From the NCBI GenBank assembly GCA_015231995.1, contig JADGAO010000154.1, positions 1 to 8,249 of the forward strand: DNA of 8,249 nt, in the 5' to 3' direction. Shown here piece after piece: positions 5,071-8,249 of this stretch. The position numbers and the translations under genes are program-made. A model generated the notes under the pieces. That model saw only the letters and a list, made by a program, of their open reading frames with translations, searched no databases and was not told the DNA's origin. Origin of the DNA: Nitrospinota bacterium (lineage in GTDB: Bacteria > Nitrospinota_A > UBA7883 > JACRLM01). Position 1 is the stretch's first letter, and each line of letters starts with the position of its first letter.

Positions 5071-6570
5071 AGTGGCCACCCGCTCCGGCTTGTGGATGAA
5101 GAACGGATAATCCCGGAAACTTTTCACGTCCCACTCCCGCGCGATTTCCCCAAGCGATACCAGCTCGGCATTGAGCGCGTCCGCCAAGGGTTTAAGAAGA
5201 CCTGCCATCTGGCGGTTCAACTCTTTTATCCTGACGCCCAGCGTTTTGCGGTCGGCGTCGGGTTTGCCCATCGCCTCCACCAGCGCCTCTTTCTCGCGTT
5301 TCAACGGGTTTGACGCAAGTTCCGGCTCATGCTCCGGGCGTTGCTCTATTTCGCGCAGGCGGGTTTTTATCCCCTCGATTCGGGTGGATGGGTCTTCGGC
5401 CTCAATCTCCGGGTGAAGCGTGGCGGAGACGACCCCGTAAACAGGCGGTGTGACGCCGTAATATTCCCTGATTATCCCGTCGGTGACTTGATCGTATTTG
5501 GCCCCGCCAACGCCGTGGATAAAAAGATCGCACGCCATCAGGCGCATGTACAACGACAGCGTTATGGCGCGGGGTCTTATAGCCACGCCGCCGCCAGCGA
5601 TATCGCCGACAGGGATATCCGTCGAACCGTTTTGCGTAACTATCCGTCCACCGGGCGTGACGTAAAGCCTCTCCCGTCCATCGCCCGATAACGTCCAGAA
5701 TGGGGACTCCCACGAATCATCGAGTTTCCCCAGATTCGGGAAGGGGTTTGCTGGATATCGAAGGCCGTGTTCTTTGCGGTACAGTTCGAGTCGCCTGTTA
5801 TAAACTCCAGCGAATTTTTCGATATCTTCCATTATGGAGTCTGCGAAATGGAGAAACGTCCGCGTCCGGCAAATCGCCGATACCGGGATTTCCAGATACC
5901 CGCCGTTCACCGGACGCTCCCACGCCCTGCGAAGATGAATCGCAAGCTCCACATAATTTGGGGCGGAATCCGGCGGGTGGTTGTCCAGCCTGCGAATGAA
6001 TTCTTCCATCGCGCTTCGTGGGGCGGCGAGCCGTGGCGATTCCATCAACTGCGCCGCAGAGTTCAACCTCGCCCGGGTGACATCCCATCCCTCCACGCCG
6101 GCTTTTTCCATAACGCGCCCACGAGCCGACGGGAAAAGCGTGTGGCCGGTTTTGACCAGCCTGCCGTCCCGTATCGTTGGAAGATTCACGGAGCTTGCGT
6201 CTATATCGTCATGATCAACGGTGATGAAAAGAGGCGTGGCCCCGCATTGCGTGGCCGCTTGCGTGAGAGCCATCGTTTTTATAGCCACGCCGGGATGGAA
6301 CATCGAAGGCTGATGGCCGGAGGCGATTATCGGAGCGTTTGAGTCGTACGCCACGTCTGCTTCCAACCCAAGCGAACGGGTGTATTCGCCAGCTATCCGC
6401 AGTATCTCCCCATGCGCTTCACGCTTAAGGTTGTCGAGACTCTCTCCGCCGATCTTAACGCCGTTGGCGGAGGCCATGTTTTCCGTGACAAGCCGGGGAT
6501 ATTCGGAAAGGGGAGGGTGGAAAAGCGCCTGGCCGTCTTTTTCCGGGATAACGAACAGGGAGCGGCTCAA
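5011..6570 (-). CDS. BshC-like protein (putative cysteine-adding enzyme family)
   Basis: 519 residues, near the roughly 540 of Bacillus BshC, the putative enzyme that adds cysteine to glucosaminyl-malate in bacillithiol synthesis. Three blocks fit BshC in order: SGHQPSMFHPGVAIKTMAL (84-102) where BshC has GQQAGL and a lysine; TPLFITVDHDDIDASSVNL (112-130) where BshC has an EDHD motif; and IRPRAITLSLYMRLMACDLF, IHGVGGAKYD and PPVYGVVSATL (331-385) where BshC has its RP, GPGE and PP segments. A charged coiled coil follows at about 397-470. The segment EIPVSAI to PFW (227-292) is typical of an uncharacterised bacterial family I recall but cannot name. The start is TTG, overlapping the TGA of the deacetylase gene; the next ATG is at residue 32 and no GTG lies in the first codons. 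Residues 501-519 are encoded by dispersed repeats. Remote homology by recalled motifs, not by alignment. Confidence 0.72.
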   Translation of the reverse strand: MSRSLFVIPEKDGQALFHPPLSEYPRLVTENMASANGVKIGGESLDNLKREAHGEILRIAGEYTRSLGLEADVAYDSNAPIIASGHQPSMFHPGVAIKTMALTQAATQCGATPLFITVDHDDIDASSVNLPTIRDGRLVKTGHTLFPSARGRVMEKAGVEGWDVTRARLNSAAQLMESPRLAAPRSAMEEFIRRLDNHPPDSAPNYVELAIHLRRAWERPVNGGYLEIPVSAICRTRTFLHFADSIMEDIEKFAGVYNRRLELYRKEHGLRYPANPFPNLGKLDDSWESPFWTLSGDGRERLYVTPGGRIVTQNGSTDIPVGDIAGGGVAIRPRAITLSLYMRLMACDLFIHGVGGAKYDQVTDGIIREYYGVTPPVYGVVSATLHPEIEAEDPSTRIEGIKTRLREIEQRPEHEPELASNPLKREKEALVEAMGKPDADRKTLGVRIKELNRQMAGLLKPLADALNAELVSLGEIAREWDVKSFRDYPFFIHKPERVATCHSGHCHSEPFEGLRVNSA

Positions 6571-7253
6571 CAGATCACGTCCCGCAACGACGACAGCCCC
6601 AAAGGCTCTTTGACCATTATCGGCTCGCCGTATTTTACATTTATAAGGCCGCCGAAATACGAGGCCATAGTCGTGATTCGTTCGACGATATACTCCTCCC
6701 GTCCCGCCGCCTTGAACTGCGACTCGTACGCGAGAATGGCCTCGATCTTTTTATCGAACGTCGAGGTTACGTCAATGACGAACGCCGGATCGGGATAATG
6801 TTTGAGGTGGGAGCCGAAAAACATGAACATCCTCGGCGGGTAATACGGCTCCCCGCGCATATCGGTTTTTGTGAGTTTCGCGTCGAACCGCGCCTTGGTG
6901 GCGATATGAAAACCGGCCATATGGTCGGGATGGGCGTCGCGCTCCCCATGAATGAAAACCATGCGTGGGCGGAACTGCCTGTAAATCTCGGCCACTTTCC
7001 GTCGCGCCATGACGGAATCTTCCAGAGTTCGGTTTGGAAGGTCGAACGTTATCCGTTCGGTCACGCCAAGTATCTTCGTGGCTTTACGCGCTTCATTTGC
7101 GCGGGTGACGGGGTCTCCAAACGGCGTAGGCTCGCCGTTGGTCAGGTCGAGCATGACGACGGACAACCCTTCGGCCACCCATTTGGCGACGCAAGCGCCC
7201 AGGCCTAATTCGATGTCGTCGGGATGCGTTCCAACGGCGAGGATATCGGCCAT
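6567..7253 (-). CDS. PIG-L/LmbE family zinc deacetylase, BshB1-like
   Basis: 228-residue deacetylase of the family that removes acetyl from N-acetylglucosaminyl conjugates (bacillithiol BshB, mycothiol MshB, lincomycin LmbE). Zinc-site residues are complete: H10 and D13 in THPDDIELG, and H111 in RDAHPDHMAG; D12 fits the catalytic base and H108 the partner histidine, with spacing equal to Bacillus BshB (H12, D14, D15, H110, H113). LDLTNGEPTPFGDPVTRANE (35-54) corresponds to the substrate-loop block, though BshB1 proteins more often read TRGEMGT-like there, so the substrate may differ. The 5' end overlaps the glycosyltransferase gene by 49 bases and the 3' end overlaps the BshC-like gene by 3 bases, so all three are in one transcript and probably translationally coupled. 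No signal peptide; cytoplasmic. The start cannot be shortened without losing the zinc motif. Confidence 0.93.
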   Translation of the reverse strand: MADILAVGTHPDDIELGLGACVAKWVAEGLSVVMLDLTNGEPTPFGDPVTRANEARKATKILGVTERITFDLPNRTLEDSVMARRKVAEIYRQFRPRMVFIHGERDAHPDHMAGFHIATKARFDAKLTKTDMRGEPYYPPRMFMFFGSHLKHYPDPAFVIDVTSTFDKKIEAILAYESQFKAAGREEYIVERITTMASYFGGLINVKYGEPIMVKEPLGLSSLRDVIC

Positions 7254-7939
7254 TTTTTCAATTCCCTTTCGATTACGAAGCGGTAATAAGAGAGCCTTTT
7301 TTCAGGGTCGTCCAACCCTCCGCCAAAAGTGCGGTTGAGGTTTTTGTATATTCTCGGAATAGCGATTTCCGCCACTGTAAGCCCGAAATGGCGGGCCTGT
7401 ATCCAGAATTGTATGGGCAATCCGTATCCAGCCTCGTCGAGCCGTAGCGGGGCCAGCGCCTGTACTCGGTAACGTTTGAACCCGCAGAACGAATCGGTGA
7501 GGTTGTATCCTGTGATGGAGTTGATGGCTACGGTTATGGTTTTGTTTATGGCCATCCTGTCCGCAGGCGGCATGTCGCCATCGGCGGAACCGGCCAGATA
7601 CCGGGAGCCGGAGAGGATGTCCACATCCGCCCGTTCCGCGAACATTCGCGGAATCATGCACGGCTCGTGTTGCTCGTCGCAATCCATCGTCACCACGGAA
7701 TCGAAGGCGTTTTTAATGGCGTACTCAAACCCCGTGATTACGGCGGCGCCGTATCCCCGGTTTTTTTCGTGACGTATCACGTTCAACCAGGGGAATGTCG
7801 CCAACGCCTCCGAAGAGCCGTCCGTGGAGCCGTCGTCCACAGCCAGTATGTCGCCGTCGTGATAGGCTTTGATAGCCTCCATGACCCGCCTTACCGTGGC
7901 TATCTCGTTATAGACCGGAACTACAAGAAGTTTTCTCAT
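7205..7939 (-). CDS. Family 2 glycosyltransferase (polyprenyl-phosphate sugar transferase type)
   Basis: 244-residue GT-A glycosyltransferase. Visible motifs: VVPVYNE (6-12), AVDDGSTDGS (33-42), NRGYGAAVITGF (60-71), TMDCDEQHEP (84-93) with the metal-binding DxD at D86/D88, LSGSRY (109-114) and DSFCGFKRY (149-157). This pattern is like dolichol-phosphate mannose/glucose synthases and related GT2 enzymes. No C-terminal membrane segments, so it is the soluble single-domain type. I took ATG 7939 because VVPVYNE follows at once; a longer reading from 8041 adds 34 residues with no homology. Upstream lies no clear ribosome binding site. As the first gene of the operon with the deacetylase and BshC-like genes it may supply the glycoside they act on, but BshA is GT4, not GT2, so the acceptor is unknown. 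Confidence 0.88.
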   Translation of the reverse strand: MRKLLVVPVYNEIATVRRVMEAIKAYHDGDILAVDDGSTDGSSEALATFPWLNVIRHEKNRGYGAAVITGFEYAIKNAFDSVVTMDCDEQHEPCMIPRMFAERADVDILSGSRYLAGSADGDMPPADRMAINKTITVAINSITGYNLTDSFCGFKRYRVQALAPLRLDEAGYGLPIQFWIQARHFGLTVAEIAIPRIYKNLNRTFGGGLDDPEKRLSYYRFVIERELKKWPISSPLERIPTTSN

Positions 7940-7948
7940 GATTTCGAT

Positions 7949-7957
7949 GATATAACA
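7949..7957 (-). promoter_or_regulatory. Candidate extended -10 for the glycosyltransferase operon
   Basis: Minus-strand TGTTATATC fits an extended -10 (TGn plus TATAAT with 4 of 6). It ends 9 bases before the ATG at 7939, which would make a nearly leaderless transcript and agrees with the missing ribosome binding site. No convincing -35. Weak, sequence match only. Confidence 0.3.
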
Positions 7958-8085
7958 TGGGATTATGTGGAGCAACATTACGCCGTGGTTTTTATCCGGC
8001 TGATGTCCGATAAAGCGGTTCGGCTGAGTGTTCTTGAGCATTTGTAATGCAGGGTTTGCATAACTTGGTTGGCCGAGAGATATCT

Positions 8086-8115
8086 CCCTCTCCCGCGCAA
8101 TATCGCCGGAGAGGG
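8086..8115. repeat. CCCTCTCC / GGAGAGGG palindromic repeat
   Basis: CCCTCTCC (8086-8093) and GGAGAGGG (8108-8115) are perfect complements around a 14-base centre; the flanks GGTGGGGTGAGGG continue the repeat. This is another dispersed repeat type often seen in environmental genomes. It sits upstream of the glycosyltransferase operon. Confidence 0.75.
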
Positions 8116-8149
8116 TGGGGTGAGGGTTTTAACCAGTGTTTTTAGTTTT

Positions 8150-8167
8150 GCTGTCCGAGGTGTTCTT
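8150..8167. repeat. Half copy of hairpin repeat variant A
   Basis: GCTGTCCGAGGTGTTCTT equals the first 18 bases of 4788-4817: left arm plus loop. The right arm is absent and unrelated sequence begins directly after the loop. Confidence 0.8.
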
Positions 8168-8205
8168 GTACATTTGCAGGTCGAAGCGAAGGCCCCATCC
8201 TTTTC

Positions 8206-8243
8206 CCTCCCCTTAGAAAGGGGAGGTGGCGCGTAATCGCGCC
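8206..8243. repeat. CCTCCCCTT / GGCGCG double-hairpin repeat
   Basis: CCTCCCCTT (8206-8214), loop AGA, AAGGGGAGG (8218-8226) is a 9-bp perfect stem; next, GGCGCG (8228-8233), loop TAAT, CGCGCC (8238-8243) is a 6-bp perfect stem. The element probably continues past the window edge. From 8042 to 8249 no gene is supported; the region holds only this and the two preceding repeats. Confidence 0.8.
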
Positions 8244-8249
8244 GGAGGG

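Noticed and set aside
7940..8041. N-terminal extension of the glycosyltransferase
   Set aside because: The added residues show no homology or signal, and the GT2 fold starts exactly at the chosen ATG.
4908..8064. Shared TTTGCATAAC at 4908-4917 and 8055-8064
   Set aside because: A 10-base match is expected by chance in a window this long, and the flanks do not agree.

Overview
The window looks like chromosomal DNA of an environmental Gram-negative bacterium with about mid-50s percent GC (estimated by eye). A sialic-acid-synthase relative, a PilZ protein, a REC-DHp regulator, two tandem toxin-antitoxin modules and many short dispersed palindromic repeats (GTCATTCTGAG / GTCACCCTGAG and related families) suggest a deltaproteobacterial, Nitrospinota- or Nitrospirota-like genome. 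That placement is a low-confidence inference, because no rRNA or clear lineage marker is present.

Layout. 1-79: dispersed hairpin repeats. 97-1272, minus strand: two adjacent type II toxin-antitoxin modules, a Phd-like antitoxin with a RelE/ParE toxin, then a BrnT toxin with a ribbon-helix-helix (BrnA/CopG-like) antitoxin. The BrnT gene has a strong-looking promoter with a perfect inverted repeat over the -10 box and start codon, and appears leaderless. 1427-2938, plus strand: a NeuB-family nonulosonic acid synthase and a thiol peroxidase (Tpx), each preceded by a perfect TATAAT. 2939-3308: a 370-base convergent intergenic region made almost entirely of repeats. 3309-3986, minus: a response regulator whose receiver domain is fused to an isolated histidine-kinase dimerisation domain with no ATPase. 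4084-4725, plus: a PilZ-type protein with an unrecognised C-terminal part. 4726-5010: a second repeat-filled convergent region. 5011-7939, minus: a three-gene overlapping operon of a family 2 glycosyltransferase, a PIG-L/LmbE deacetylase close in layout to BshB1, and a 519-residue BshC-like protein. 7940-8249: upstream region of that operon, then more dispersed repeats and no gene.

The most interesting part is the operon. In bacillithiol synthesis a glycosyltransferase (BshA), a zinc deacetylase (BshB) and a cysteine-adding enzyme (BshC) act in that order. Here the same three kinds of activity lie in the same order, but the glycosyltransferase is GT2 instead of the GT4 type of BshA, and the BshC-like protein is remote. 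This could encode an undescribed amino-sugar conjugate, perhaps a thiol cofactor, but the product cannot be read from sequence. The second notable theme is the repeats: they fill both convergent intergenic regions, keep a constant loop with compensatory stem changes, are cut at the hairpin loop in two copies, and have supplied the last 19 codons of the BshC-like gene.
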